Source: Lachnospiraceae bacterium (GTDB taxonomy: Bacteria > Bacillota > Clostridia > Lachnospirales > Lachnospiraceae). Taken from it: a DNA stretch of 49,608 nucleotides. Location: contig JAAVAE010000022.1 of NCBI GenBank assembly GCA_014804245.1, forward strand, positions 41,867-91,474, given 5' to 3'. The notes beneath the pieces are model-generated. The model was not told where the DNA came from and searched no databases. It saw only the letters and a program-made list of their open reading frames with translations. The translations under genes and the position numbers were made by a program. Shown in pieces: positions 17,297 through 26,394 of this stretch. The first letter of the stretch is position 1. The number at the start of each line of letters is the position of its first letter.

Positions 17297-18586
17297 TCAT
17301 TCACACCATAGTAAATCTGTACAATATATATTCCACTGCTCATAACTCTTCATAATGAATAGGGAAAAGATGTGCTCGAAGATAAAGCCCATGTATCGAT
17401 CGCCTTTCCTGATAATATTATTACTTGCATAATAATGTTCAAGCTGTTCAGCTACCGAAAAGGCAAACTCACAGTATTCGTCAAATAACGCTCGCTTCAA
17501 TAAACCAATATTGCAGGAAAAATAAAAGTAACCATTTTCATAACGAGTAAGTATATCCGCATAACTTCTATCCATATTAATGATTATTTCTTTTGTTATT
17601 GCCCAATCAGCTATCGTCACTAAACTCCTATTTATAAATTCCAGATTGGTTAAGATGCCAAACTGCGGTATGGGCATTAAAATATCAATATTATTTCGAT
17701 ATATCTCTTCTATAATGAAATCATCAATTTTCATCCTTCTTCTGTAATGTTCAAGTCCAACATAATCCTGCCCATTCGTATTCTTCCATATCCAATACAA
17801 TCCAGTACATTCACAATACTCTTGATTCTTTAAAGATATGTTCTCCCCCACATTATCCAGCAGACACCTTTTTCGTATCTGTGTCATTTCCGCACCCACT
17901 TGAATTACTTTTTTATATGAATCCTGTTTTTGTGCATCGGGATTCATGTTATCCAAGTGAGAAGTAACAATATAGATTTCAACGTTTCGCTTTCTATCAG
18001 AATTAATGGTATGACTGCCATAATTAATGAGTTCCATTATCCCATATTCTTTTTGAAATTCTTTTAATGTACAATGTTCACGAATCCGGGGAAATTGTCC
18101 TATATCCTCCAATCCATATATTCTAAAAATATTTCTTGCTTCTTGTAAATTCTTCAAGTATATACATGCAGGATCTTTCTTTTTTACATCTGCCTCTAAT
18201 GCATATACCATTTGGTCCACATTGTACTGACTACATAACCATTTTTGTTGCCACCTCAACAGTTCCTTTTGCAATTGTGCATACATAAATAATATATTTT
18301 TCTCAAACTTTTCAAAACATCTCTGTCTGATTTGAAAAGGAATTTCTTGAATTGCAACAATTACTCCCACCTCTTCTTCAATGATTATTTCCGATAATTG
18401 GAATACCTGCTTGCCATAGCAATATGCATCATTCTCAAATTTATTACTCACAATAAATCCTACAATGTTCGCACCTGTATTATTTGTTAAATACAGAAAC
18501 AAACTTTTGCCAACTTTTCCTGCGCCATATATATATATTTTTTTACATTTTTCTAAAAATACATTCAACTGTTTTAATTCACTCAC
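17297..18586 (-). CDS. Rossmann-like module fused to DUF4422 putative glycosyltransferase (second copy)
   Basis: 429 residues, GTG start at 18586 preceded by GAAGGG; the start overlaps the upstream gene by eight bases. Residues 1-100 form the module (KIYIYGAGKVGKSLFLYLTN, then VGFIVSNKFENDAYCYGK). A linker follows, and from about residue 200 a DUF4422 domain: VEIYIVTSHLDNMN, GAEMTQIRKRCLLDNVGENI, then YCECTGLYWIWKN and DYVGLEHYRRRMKID. The C-terminal KGDRYMGFIFEHIFSLFIMK matches the DRYIGYMGETLATLYFM region of the paralogue at 13697. Function beyond probable sugar transfer is unknown. Confidence 0.8.
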   Translation of the reverse strand: MSELKQLNVFLEKCKKIYIYGAGKVGKSLFLYLTNNTGANIVGFIVSNKFENDAYCYGKQVFQLSEIIIEEEVGVIVAIQEIPFQIRQRCFEKFEKNILFMYAQLQKELLRWQQKWLCSQYNVDQMVYALEADVKKKDPACIYLKNLQEARNIFRIYGLEDIGQFPRIREHCTLKEFQKEYGIMELINYGSHTINSDRKRNVEIYIVTSHLDNMNPDAQKQDSYKKVIQVGAEMTQIRKRCLLDNVGENISLKNQEYCECTGLYWIWKNTNGQDYVGLEHYRRRMKIDDFIIEEIYRNNIDILMPIPQFGILTNLEFINRSLVTIADWAITKEIIINMDRSYADILTRYENGYFYFSCNIGLLKRALFDEYCEFAFSVAEQLEHYYASNNIIRKGDRYMGFIFEHIFSLFIMKSYEQWNIYCTDLLWCE

Positions 18587-20330
18587 TGGTATACCCTTCT
18601 ATAATCAGATTCACGATATTCATATAATCCTTCTGACATTCCGATAACATACTTGTATCCTGCCTATCAGAACAGAAAACATCTTCCCATTTTCTTAACA
18701 AATCCATATCTTTAAACTCTGAGATATTTTCCTTGGCTTCCTCTGACAATCTTTTCCGCTTCTGGTCATCATTTAATAAGGCCACGATTTCTTCAGCCAT
18801 TTTCTTCTTATCTCTTTGCGGAACGTCCACATATCCTTTTTTATGTCGGAATAATTCCAGATATGGCATGGAATAAGAGATAATAGGCACCCCAAAAAAC
18901 ATGGCTTCAGCAGCTACCATGGAAAATCCTTCATAACTTGATGTCACTATCATTACATCCGCTTCTTTATAAAAATCCGAAACCTCTCTATAATATCCTA
19001 CAAAATTGACCGTATCTTGTAATTCCAGTTCCAACACTCTGCTTTTAATCAAATGCTCAATCTGGCTATTTTCAAATTTTCCGACAATCTGAAACTGAAT
19101 ATCCGGTATCAATTCCTTCACCAATGCTGCAATCTCGATGACATCTTGTATATTTTTCTGTTTTTTTTCCAATCTCCCTATCCATAAAACCTTTTTGGGA
19201 TTTCTATGTTCATTCTGACACTGCTTATTTCCATCAGAATCTTGTACTACCGGATTAGGAATATAAAAGCTATTTGCACCTAAAATCCCCCAGAATTTTT
19301 TATCAACTTCTGATAAGCAGACCACCGCATCTGCATTCTGATACAAAGTTGTAAAGAAACTGATATTATTTAACGCAAATGCTCTAAAAATATTGTGTAT
19401 CTCTATGACAAATCTGCACCCCAACAGCTTTGTTATTCTATTTAGATAAAAATTCCCTTCCCAATAAGATTGGTGGCTAATCAATATATCCACATCATAC
19501 TTTTTTAATGCATCCGCAGCCTCCATGAACCATTGAAACATATTTCCCTGTCTTTTTCCATTTAAAACTACTCTAATGACACTTTCAGGTAATTCATAAT
19601 CTTCGTAGGGATTAAATTCATCTACTAAAAAAATAACTTGATATCCCTTCTTTGCGAACATATCCATATGAAGTGAAACCACACGTTCCACACCGCCATT
19701 TACATATCTGGTATAATACAAGGCAATTGTTTTAATTGATTTCCTTTCCGTCCGCAATGGTTGTAAGTGCAACTTCTTTTCTACTTCTTGCGATTGTTGT
19801 ATCTTATTTGAATATAGACTAAACAATATTGCAATGATTTCCTTCATTTCGCATCCATCACAAAAAGCATTTGACGCCAACCTATTTTCCAAAAACGCTT
19901 CCATCATCTTTTGTATTACTATTTTCCGAAAGAAAGTATCCTGCGTATTTCCTAAAATTTGTGTATATCCATCTATACAATCATTTTTTTCTGATAATTC
20001 AGGAATCCATTTGCTAATATTTTTTTCAATTAAAATATCCCGATATACAAAATCAAAAAAAGAATAATACTCTCCTCCTATCTGCTCTTCTATCTGCTTA
20101 ATGATTGAAGCATCATTATATACCCCGATTATAATCGGCACATGATCTTTTTGTATTTTACTGGGGTGTATAACAGTCTCCTGATTATAATAAGTTCCTT
20201 GTTTAGAAGCATCATTGTCTATGTAACCGACAATTGAATAAAATGGCTCTTCCAAATAGTTGTTGACGTAGTCAATATGCTCCTTTACGAATCCTGCATA
20301 TTCACCTGTTCCCCAAATCATTATCTGCAT
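18579..20330 (-). CDS. Rossmann-like module fused to GT4-type glycosyltransferase
   Basis: 583 residues from ATG 20330, chosen because GGAG stands about eight bases upstream; the longer frame to 20360 lacks one. Residues 1-100 are the module (MQIMIWGTGEYAGFVKEHID, then IVGYIDNDASKQGTYYNQ). A mainly helical linker follows to about residue 200. The GT-B part has TIALYYTRYVNGGVERVVSL (N-terminal Gly-rich acceptor loop), KKVLWIGRLEKKQKNIQDVI, then VGYYREVSDFYKEADVMIVT and SSYEGFSMVAAEAMFFGVPI (the EGFSMVAAEA catalytic acid region). It overlaps the upstream radical SAM gene by 29 bases. It has no membrane segment. Confidence 0.87.
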   Translation of the reverse strand: MQIMIWGTGEYAGFVKEHIDYVNNYLEEPFYSIVGYIDNDASKQGTYYNQETVIHPSKIQKDHVPIIIGVYNDASIIKQIEEQIGGEYYSFFDFVYRDILIEKNISKWIPELSEKNDCIDGYTQILGNTQDTFFRKIVIQKMMEAFLENRLASNAFCDGCEMKEIIAILFSLYSNKIQQSQEVEKKLHLQPLRTERKSIKTIALYYTRYVNGGVERVVSLHMDMFAKKGYQVIFLVDEFNPYEDYELPESVIRVVLNGKRQGNMFQWFMEAADALKKYDVDILISHQSYWEGNFYLNRITKLLGCRFVIEIHNIFRAFALNNISFFTTLYQNADAVVCLSEVDKKFWGILGANSFYIPNPVVQDSDGNKQCQNEHRNPKKVLWIGRLEKKQKNIQDVIEIAALVKELIPDIQFQIVGKFENSQIEHLIKSRVLELELQDTVNFVGYYREVSDFYKEADVMIVTSSYEGFSMVAAEAMFFGVPIISYSMPYLELFRHKKGYVDVPQRDKKKMAEEIVALLNDDQKRKRLSEEAKENISEFKDMDLLRKWEDVFCSDRQDTSMLSECQKDYMNIVNLIIEGYTSE

Positions 20331-21495
20331 ATTTTTTCTCCATTTGCTTTGCTGCCACAACCGGAAACTTTACGCATTCGCCTCCCCGGCACCTTGCACA
20401 CATGCTTAAGAATCCTTTTTCAGAATATCCCATATTATATTCCAATAAAATTTTTCTTCCTATTTCTCCATCCGGCAATGAACAAAGATCCAAATAATCT
20501 TCTTTGCCAATTTCGTATTTCAAATTGTCAGATACCGTTCTTGCCATTACACAAAAATACAATTTCCCACACCGTATTTCTCTGCAAGGTGTCGAACACT
20601 TATCAAACTTCTTAACTAAACTATCCTCACCGCTTCTATCAATGTAATCAGTAAATCCATAATCCCACCATTCTTCCTCCACTTTCCCAAGGTAATATTC
20701 AATATCTGCGTCTTCTAACACTTGCACTAACCGCTCATACTGTGTTTTAAGTTTAGGGACAGATCTGGAATAATTAGAAATCCTAAAAAACAAGTCATAC
20801 TTCCTGCATTCATCCAGCAAATCTGTTTTAGGAATAATCGTTCCATTTGTAGTGATGCTGAAAATCCCTATCTTATCTCTATATTTATTCCCTATATAGG
20901 AAACCGCCTCAGAAAGATTGGCATATAATAAAGGCTCCCCACCTATCAGAACAAATTCGTGTATATAATCAATGTGAGAGAAGAAAATATCTGCCGTCCG
21001 ATAGATATCCGCTAATTGCATATCAGGTGAATTTATGTCTACCGCGTAACATCCATGAGCACAATTCTCACAGCGCAACGTACATCTTTCTGTCACACAA
21101 ATTTGCGACAGATTCATCATAAGAATATTCCGTTCAAAGTACAAATATAATGGTAAATATTTACTCAAAAATTCTCCTGAACGAACATATAATACTCCAC
21201 TCTGATCCAACTGCCTGCAAATATCATCTTCATTCTTCTTACTTGCCGCAATTATGACTAACCCATCCTTCTGATTTTCTAAATATCCTTCATACGAATA
21301 TACTTTCTGATTGCAAAATCCGCTATCCTGCTTATTCTTGCTATTATCTATAAATCCAGAAAACAACCCAAATTTTGACAACGTAATATACAGTCCTCTT
21401 CCTATATCGCCAGCGCCAAAAATATAGATATGAAATTCATTTAATTTATAGTAAGAATGTTCGGTCAATTCATTTCCTTTATTTGTCCATTTCAT
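20302..21495 (-). CDS. Rossmann-like module fused to radical SAM protein
   Basis: 397 residues. Residues 1-115 hold the module (FHIYIFGAGDIGRGLYITLS, then SGFIDNSKNKQDSGFCNQ). A radical SAM core follows, with the 4Fe-4S motif C-x3-C-x2-C at Cys138, Cys142 and Cys145, then the SAM-contacting EFVLIGGEPLLYANLSEAV segment and GIFSITTNGTIIPKTDLLDE. Extra cysteines near the C-terminus (CSTPCREIRC, CSLPD, CARCRGGEC) suggest a second, SPASM-like iron-sulphur cluster. The reaction is unknown: glycan-cluster radical SAM enzymes can epimerise, dehydrate or cross-link sugars. The start is preceded by CAGGGAG. It is related to the protein at 29615. Confidence 0.85.
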   Translation of the reverse strand: MKWTNKGNELTEHSYYKLNEFHIYIFGAGDIGRGLYITLSKFGLFSGFIDNSKNKQDSGFCNQKVYSYEGYLENQKDGLVIIAASKKNEDDICRQLDQSGVLYVRSGEFLSKYLPLYLYFERNILMMNLSQICVTERCTLRCENCAHGCYAVDINSPDMQLADIYRTADIFFSHIDYIHEFVLIGGEPLLYANLSEAVSYIGNKYRDKIGIFSITTNGTIIPKTDLLDECRKYDLFFRISNYSRSVPKLKTQYERLVQVLEDADIEYYLGKVEEEWWDYGFTDYIDRSGEDSLVKKFDKCSTPCREIRCGKLYFCVMARTVSDNLKYEIGKEDYLDLCSLPDGEIGRKILLEYNMGYSEKGFLSMCARCRGGECVKFPVVAAKQMEKKYADNDLGNR

Positions 21496-21513
21496 GAATA
21501 TTCTCCCTGATTT

Positions 21514-22788
21514 TCACTGAATTAATTCTTCAAGAGAAATTACCCTCATATCCGTGAGTTCACTTAACTCATCCCTAATTTCTTCAAAAAAAGTAATTGC
21601 TGTCACAACAATAGCATCTACCAAAGGCAACTCATCTTCTAAAGTATAAATCTCCATCTGTTCTTCTATGTAATTGTTCTGCGGATTACGATCTATTCCA
21701 TATTTAATTTCTATTTCTGAACCCACTAATGCATTGAATATTACTTTTCCCAAATTGTCGCATCCATATATTGCTATTGTCTTAATATTCATCTTATCCA
21801 AAACTGCATCAATTTTCAATCCCCTTTGCTGAGCATGGATCAACATAAATAAAAATTGATACAATTCTGCGTTTTTATCTCTCTTTTTGCATCTCTCATT
21901 TTGATTTCGAGCACATGCTTCCGCATACATTTTGTATTTGCATTGTAATATTTTTTCCAAAAGCCCCTTATCATATATATTTTTCTGTTTATTGGCTACA
22001 ATAATTTTATCTTTTATCTCTTCAATATATCTGCAATTATCGGGATCCTGCACATCTGCCAGACAAAACTTTGCCCATTCTAATAGCTTCTCATCAGATA
22101 TATCAATCCCTAAGTTGTTTAAAATTAGTTTTCGGGTTTTATTCGCACAGCTTAATTGCTCTTCCTTTTTTTGTACTGAAACCTGTGCATCATGCATCCT
22201 ATATTTCATTAGCACATCGTCAATATTCCCCAAATCAGCATATTGGCTAATCCTATATTCTATATTATAATCTTGGGCATATTTCAGGGATTCATCGTAT
22301 TTTATATTATATTGATCTAAAATCGATTTTCGAATCATAAATGACGGGTGAAACATCACCGCATCAAATAGTAAATTAATATTCAAACGTTTAGAGTCCA
22401 ATGTACTTTTGAGTATTCCAGCCTGTCTCCCAACTATTTGCATCCAGGTTCCTGCTAACCCTACTTCCGGATGTGATTCCATATAATTTACTTGCCTTTC
22501 TAATCTATGCGGTAATGCAACGTCATCTCCATCAATTCTTGCAATATAATTTCCCCGTGCTAAGGTCAGTGCTTTATTGAGATTCTTAGTCAGCCCCATG
22601 TTTTCATCATTTTTAAACAACTTTATTCTTAAATCATCATAACTCCTTATAATATTCCATGTGCTATCTGTAGATGCATCATCAATGATAATCAACTCCC
22701 AGTCTGCATATGTTTGTGCAATTATGCTTTCCAGCATTTCTGATATATATTTTTCACAGTTAAACACAGACGCAATAATTGTAACCAT
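21514..22788 (-). CDS. GT2 glycosyltransferase with C-terminal Rossmann-like module
   Basis: 424 residues. The GT-A domain begins MVTIIASVFNCEKYISEMLE and continues ADWELIIIDDASTDSTW and GNYIARIDGDDVALPHRLER (metal-binding DGDD). A charged helical linker runs from about 225 to 325. The C-terminal module is TIAIYGCDNLGKVIFNALVG, then IEIKYGIDRNPQNNYIEEQM and VDAIVVTAITFFEEIRDELS. The same architecture and nearly the same C-terminus occur in 24156-25304, so the two are probable duplicates. It has a GGGAG ribosome site and no membrane segment. The sugar is unknown. Confidence 0.87.
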   Translation of the reverse strand: MVTIIASVFNCEKYISEMLESIIAQTYADWELIIIDDASTDSTWNIIRSYDDLRIKLFKNDENMGLTKNLNKALTLARGNYIARIDGDDVALPHRLERQVNYMESHPEVGLAGTWMQIVGRQAGILKSTLDSKRLNINLLFDAVMFHPSFMIRKSILDQYNIKYDESLKYAQDYNIEYRISQYADLGNIDDVLMKYRMHDAQVSVQKKEEQLSCANKTRKLILNNLGIDISDEKLLEWAKFCLADVQDPDNCRYIEEIKDKIIVANKQKNIYDKGLLEKILQCKYKMYAEACARNQNERCKKRDKNAELYQFLFMLIHAQQRGLKIDAVLDKMNIKTIAIYGCDNLGKVIFNALVGSEIEIKYGIDRNPQNNYIEEQMEIYTLEDELPLVDAIVVTAITFFEEIRDELSELTDMRVISLEELIQ

Positions 22789-22790
22789 CT

Positions 22791-24047
22791 TTATACTCCC
22801 AAGATTTTATCTGATAGATTCTCTTTCCTTATATCAAGATCTATCCAATCTCCAAATATCCTGTCCCATTTATGCGGTTCGAAATGGACCCACCCACTAT
22901 CATGATAAAAAGTCATTTCACCAAAATAGACTTGTCCATTTACTTCATAAAAATCGACTCTTACATGTGGAATATCCTTAGACAATTTTTGAGCCAATTC
23001 ACACATCTCTTCATATTTTTTCGGTTTATGTGGAGGAACTGTAGCATTAGGATGCAGGCAAGTAAGATTTAAGTGGTTAAATTCTTCATCATAAAAATCA
23101 TATCTGGTTTCTTCAAAGCCTTTATTTCGATCTGTCACAATAAACATGCATTTCATCTCACCATTAAACATAAAAAATTTATAATCCCGCAATTCTTCAT
23201 CTATATCATCTTCCAAATATTTCTCTGCAATGATTCGCGGTTTTACATTTTTATAAGACCATTCTCTGCCAGACCAATAATAATTAATATGCAACCGGCG
23301 TTCTAATATTTCCCTGGCTTTTTCTTTATCAAAGCAATTCTTATCACGACATTTCACAATGCTTCCAGAATCATGTGTGCACTTTAATACAAACTGCTCT
23401 GGTAACTTTTCAAACTCTATATCATCAAATGTATCATATACTCCCAACGTAGGGACAACATATTCTTTGCCTACTTTTTCCTCAATGTATTTTTTTACCG
23501 CATATTTATCTACCATCTGTGTGTAAGCAGGATTCCTATCATACAGCTTGAGCCATTGAAGCTTCTCATGATATGTTTTGGGATTTTCAATGTTTAAGTC
23601 ATATCCCATCTGTTTTTTAAAAACTTTTGAAAGAAATTCTACATCATCATAAAATGCGTGCCATCTTTTCTTGGTTTCATCATCAGCTTTATCCACCTCT
23701 TCCATTATCTGTGAAATATAGCAGTCTGACGCGTCCAGTATTACAATATCTTTGATATTATGGTTTCCCAACTGCTCTAAAATTTGTTTTTGATATTGAG
23801 CAGATACACATAAAAAAACAAGTATATCATCTTTATGCTCATACAAATATTGAATATCTTTAACAATAAGATCATCTTTAACATATGTACCTGTTGGAAC
23901 ATAATTATCACAATAAAAATCCACATGAAAACCGGCCGTTTTTATCACTTCATACGCTGTACCCTTTCCGATTTGTCCAGCGCCAAATATACATACTTCA
24001 CCTTTCCATGAGCTTCTAAGATTTTCAAGTTCTGCACATGTTATCAT
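22791..24047 (-). CDS. Rossmann-like module fused to TupA-like ATP-grasp enzyme
   Basis: 418 residues from ATG 24047, which has GGGAGGT seven bases upstream. Residues 1-110 form the module (EVCIFGAGQIGKGTAYEVIK, then VDFYCDNYVPTGTYVKD). The C-terminal 300 residues match the TupA-like ATP-grasp family, named from teichuronopeptide synthesis: HAFYDDVEFLSKVFKKQMGY, then KLQWLKLYDRNPAYTQMVDK, KCTHDSGSIVKCRDK and a C-terminal VRVDFYEVNGQVYFGEMTFY metal/ATP site. Such enzymes form amide bonds, for example adding an amino acid to a glycan carboxylate. That role is inferred here. It is soluble, two bases before the GT2 gene at 22788. Confidence 0.85.
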   Translation of the reverse strand: MITCAELENLRSSWKGEVCIFGAGQIGKGTAYEVIKTAGFHVDFYCDNYVPTGTYVKDDLIVKDIQYLYEHKDDILVFLCVSAQYQKQILEQLGNHNIKDIVILDASDCYISQIMEEVDKADDETKKRWHAFYDDVEFLSKVFKKQMGYDLNIENPKTYHEKLQWLKLYDRNPAYTQMVDKYAVKKYIEEKVGKEYVVPTLGVYDTFDDIEFEKLPEQFVLKCTHDSGSIVKCRDKNCFDKEKAREILERRLHINYYWSGREWSYKNVKPRIIAEKYLEDDIDEELRDYKFFMFNGEMKCMFIVTDRNKGFEETRYDFYDEEFNHLNLTCLHPNATVPPHKPKKYEEMCELAQKLSKDIPHVRVDFYEVNGQVYFGEMTFYHDSGWVHFEPHKWDRIFGDWIDLDIRKENLSDKILGV

Positions 24048-24155
24048 CCTTTTACCTCCCTGCATCTTATCCATAGCACAATTGTCACCATATCAATGCT
24101 CTAAACCAAAGAGACTGTTTGAACACCTATCACCAATCCTCTACTTTAAAATCCA

Positions 24156-25304
24156 TTAATATACCTCTTCAATTACTTCCCTTAAAGAAATAATAGGACA
24201 GTTAATCCTGCCTGTCATATCTTGTCTGATTTCTTCAAAATGACTCAACGCAGTCACCACTAATACATCCACCTCTTCCAATATATCGTCTGGCTGAAAT
24301 ACATTGAAAGATTCGGTATATACTCCATATTTATCTCTATCTACTCCATACAATACTTTTATATTTGTATTCTCTAATTCCCTATATAAGCACTCTGCCA
24401 ATTGTTTGCAACCATATATAGCTACCGTACTGTACCCATGATTTTCAAAATATGTTTTTAAATTTTTGTTTTCTGTCTTTAACATAAGCCACTTCATCGA
24501 AATATCATGAATTTCTCTTTCCCATTCTATAGGAGTTTTTTCATCATTATTGTTTTCTATTCGGCATTGAATATCTGTAATTTTTTTTTGAAGTTTCTTT
24601 TTCTGAATTTCTTTCATTTCTTTATTCAAATTATTTTTCAATAATTCTAAACTTAATATAGCATTCTCTCTTTTCCTCGTAGCCGTTAACGACTCTTCGT
24701 GAATTCGATAATAGTATAGTTTTTCCCTTATATGTTGCATTTTAAATCCTGCTTCATATATTCTTACCCAATATTCATAATCTTCTGCCAAAAAAGCATC
24801 TTTATTATAATCTCCAATATGCTGATATACATTTCTTGTGTACATAAAACAAGCGCTAATAGGGTTACCCACATAAATATCATCAATTTCTCCATTGATG
24901 TAACCACATTGAGTCATGATTTTTCCTTTGCTATCAATAGGTATGATGTCCCCATATAAAAAGTCAAGCTCCCTATCCTTTTGAAAGCAATTGACCATCG
25001 TTTCCAACATGCAAGATTTCATACGATTATCATCACTTGTCCAAGTCAGTAAATTTCCAGATGTTTTCTTAAAACCTATATTTAATGACTGTGGAAGCCT
25101 TTGATTAGGATCGTTATCGATCAGCATAATCCGATCATCCTGGTTTACATATTTTAACGCTATTTCTCTAGTATTGTCTGTTGAACAATCATTAACTATA
25201 ATCAATTCCCAATCTTGATAGGTTTGATTTATTATACTCTCAACTGACTCCCTCAGATATTTCTCTCCATTATATGTTGGAAGAACTATTGATACGCTCG
25301 GCAT
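24156..25304 (-). CDS. GT2 glycosyltransferase with C-terminal Rossmann-like module
   Basis: 382 residues. The GT-A domain opens MPSVSIVLPTYNGEKYLRES and has DWELIIVNDCSTDNTREIAL and GNLLTWTSDDNRMKSCMLET (metal site SDDN). Residues about 215-275 are a charged coiled-coil linker. The C-terminal module is TVAIYGCKQLAECLYRELEN, then IKVLYGVDRDKYGVYTESF and VDVLVVTALSHFEEIRQDMT, close to that of 21514-22788. Its start overlaps wecB by 35 bases and follows AGAGGTGG. The 108 bases between it and the TupA-like gene contain nothing I recognise. Confidence 0.87.
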   Translation of the reverse strand: MPSVSIVLPTYNGEKYLRESVESIINQTYQDWELIIVNDCSTDNTREIALKYVNQDDRIMLIDNDPNQRLPQSLNIGFKKTSGNLLTWTSDDNRMKSCMLETMVNCFQKDRELDFLYGDIIPIDSKGKIMTQCGYINGEIDDIYVGNPISACFMYTRNVYQHIGDYNKDAFLAEDYEYWVRIYEAGFKMQHIREKLYYYRIHEESLTATRKRENAILSLELLKNNLNKEMKEIQKKKLQKKITDIQCRIENNNDEKTPIEWEREIHDISMKWLMLKTENKNLKTYFENHGYSTVAIYGCKQLAECLYRELENTNIKVLYGVDRDKYGVYTESFNVFQPDDILEEVDVLVVTALSHFEEIRQDMTGRINCPIISLREVIEEVY

Positions 25305-26391
25305 AATTTCTAACCACCTCTACAATCTTTTCACATGCATGTCCATCTCCATACGGATTTGCTGCATGAGCCATTTCTTTATAAACAATTTCATTTGTTA
25401 ATAGTGCATATGCAGCTTCATATATCGTCTCTTCATCTGTCCCCACCAGTTTAAGAGTTCCTGCTTCCACACCTTCTGGCCGCTCTGTATTATTTCTCAT
25501 GACCAAAACAGGTTTACCTAATGAGGGTGCCTCTTCTTGAACTCCTCCGCTATCTGTCATGACGAAATAACACCTTGCCATAAAATTATGAAAATCAAAT
25601 ACATCCAACGGTTCAATTAGCTTGATATGACCTTCATCACCTATAATTTCTTCTGCAATTTCTCTTACCTTGGGATTTTTGTGTATCGGGTATATAATTC
25701 TTACATCATCAAACTTTTTTGCAATTTTCACCAATGCCTTAAAAATATTCCGCATTGGTTCTCCTATACTTTCTCTACGATGTGCTGTTACAAGAATAAC
25801 TCTATTACCTTCTGCTGATTTTAAATATTCGTTACTATAATCCGGTACTATTGTTGTTCTTAATGCATCAATTACGGTATTTCCAGTAACAAAAATATTA
25901 CAATCATTTTTCCCCTCTTTCAGTAATTGTTCCTTCGCCTTTTCCGTAGGTGCAAAATAGAAATCTGAAACTAAATCCACCGCCTGCCTATTAAATTCTT
26001 CCGGAAAGGGGGACTGCATACAATATGTCCTAAGCCCAGCTTCTACGTGGCCAATTTTTATCTGACGATAAAACGCTGCAAGCGCAGCTGCAAACGAGGT
26101 AGATGTATCTCCATGAATCAATACCAAATCAGGCTTTTCTTTCTCATATATTTCATCCAAGCCACTTAGAACCAACGATGTAATATTTGAAAGGGACTGA
26201 TTTTTCGTCATAATACTCAGATTGTAATCAGCCCTTATCCTAAATGTATCCATTACTTGTTCGAGCATTTCTTTATGCTGACCCGTAAGGCAGATTTTGC
26301 ATTCTAATTCTTTATGCTTTTTGATCTCTAATATAAGAGGACACATCTTTACAGCCTCTGGTCGTGTTCCAAATACTACTACAATTTTCAT
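25270..26391 (-). CDS. wecB: Non-hydrolysing UDP-N-acetylglucosamine 2-epimerase
   Basis: Interconverts UDP-GlcNAc and UDP-ManNAc in the cytoplasm. The 373-residue protein has normal length and motifs: MKIVVVFGTRPEAVKMCPLI, CLTGQHKEMLEQVMDTFRI, DLVLIHGDTSTSFAAALAAF, IGHVEAGLRT, VTAHRRESIGEPMRNIFKAL and MTDSGGVQEEAPSLGKPVLV, then RNNTERPEGVEAG. It is one of the few enzymes of the operon without the extra Rossmann-like module. No UDP-ManNAc dehydrogenase is visible, so the product may be ManNAc itself or feed further local enzymes. Confidence 0.95.
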   Translation of the reverse strand: MKIVVVFGTRPEAVKMCPLILEIKKHKELECKICLTGQHKEMLEQVMDTFRIRADYNLSIMTKNQSLSNITSLVLSGLDEIYEKEKPDLVLIHGDTSTSFAAALAAFYRQIKIGHVEAGLRTYCMQSPFPEEFNRQAVDLVSDFYFAPTEKAKEQLLKEGKNDCNIFVTGNTVIDALRTTIVPDYSNEYLKSAEGNRVILVTAHRRESIGEPMRNIFKALVKIAKKFDDVRIIYPIHKNPKVREIAEEIIGDEGHIKLIEPLDVFDFHNFMARCYFVMTDSGGVQEEAPSLGKPVLVMRNNTERPEGVEAGTLKLVGTDEETIYEAAYALLTNEIVYKEMAHAANPYGDGHACEKIVEVVRNYAERINSSSNI

Positions 26392-26394
26392 ATC

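Noticed and set aside
24048..24155. Small gene or remnant in the gap before the TupA-like gene
   Set aside because: Only an 8-codon frame and short unconvincing stretches; no motif, promoter or hairpin seen.
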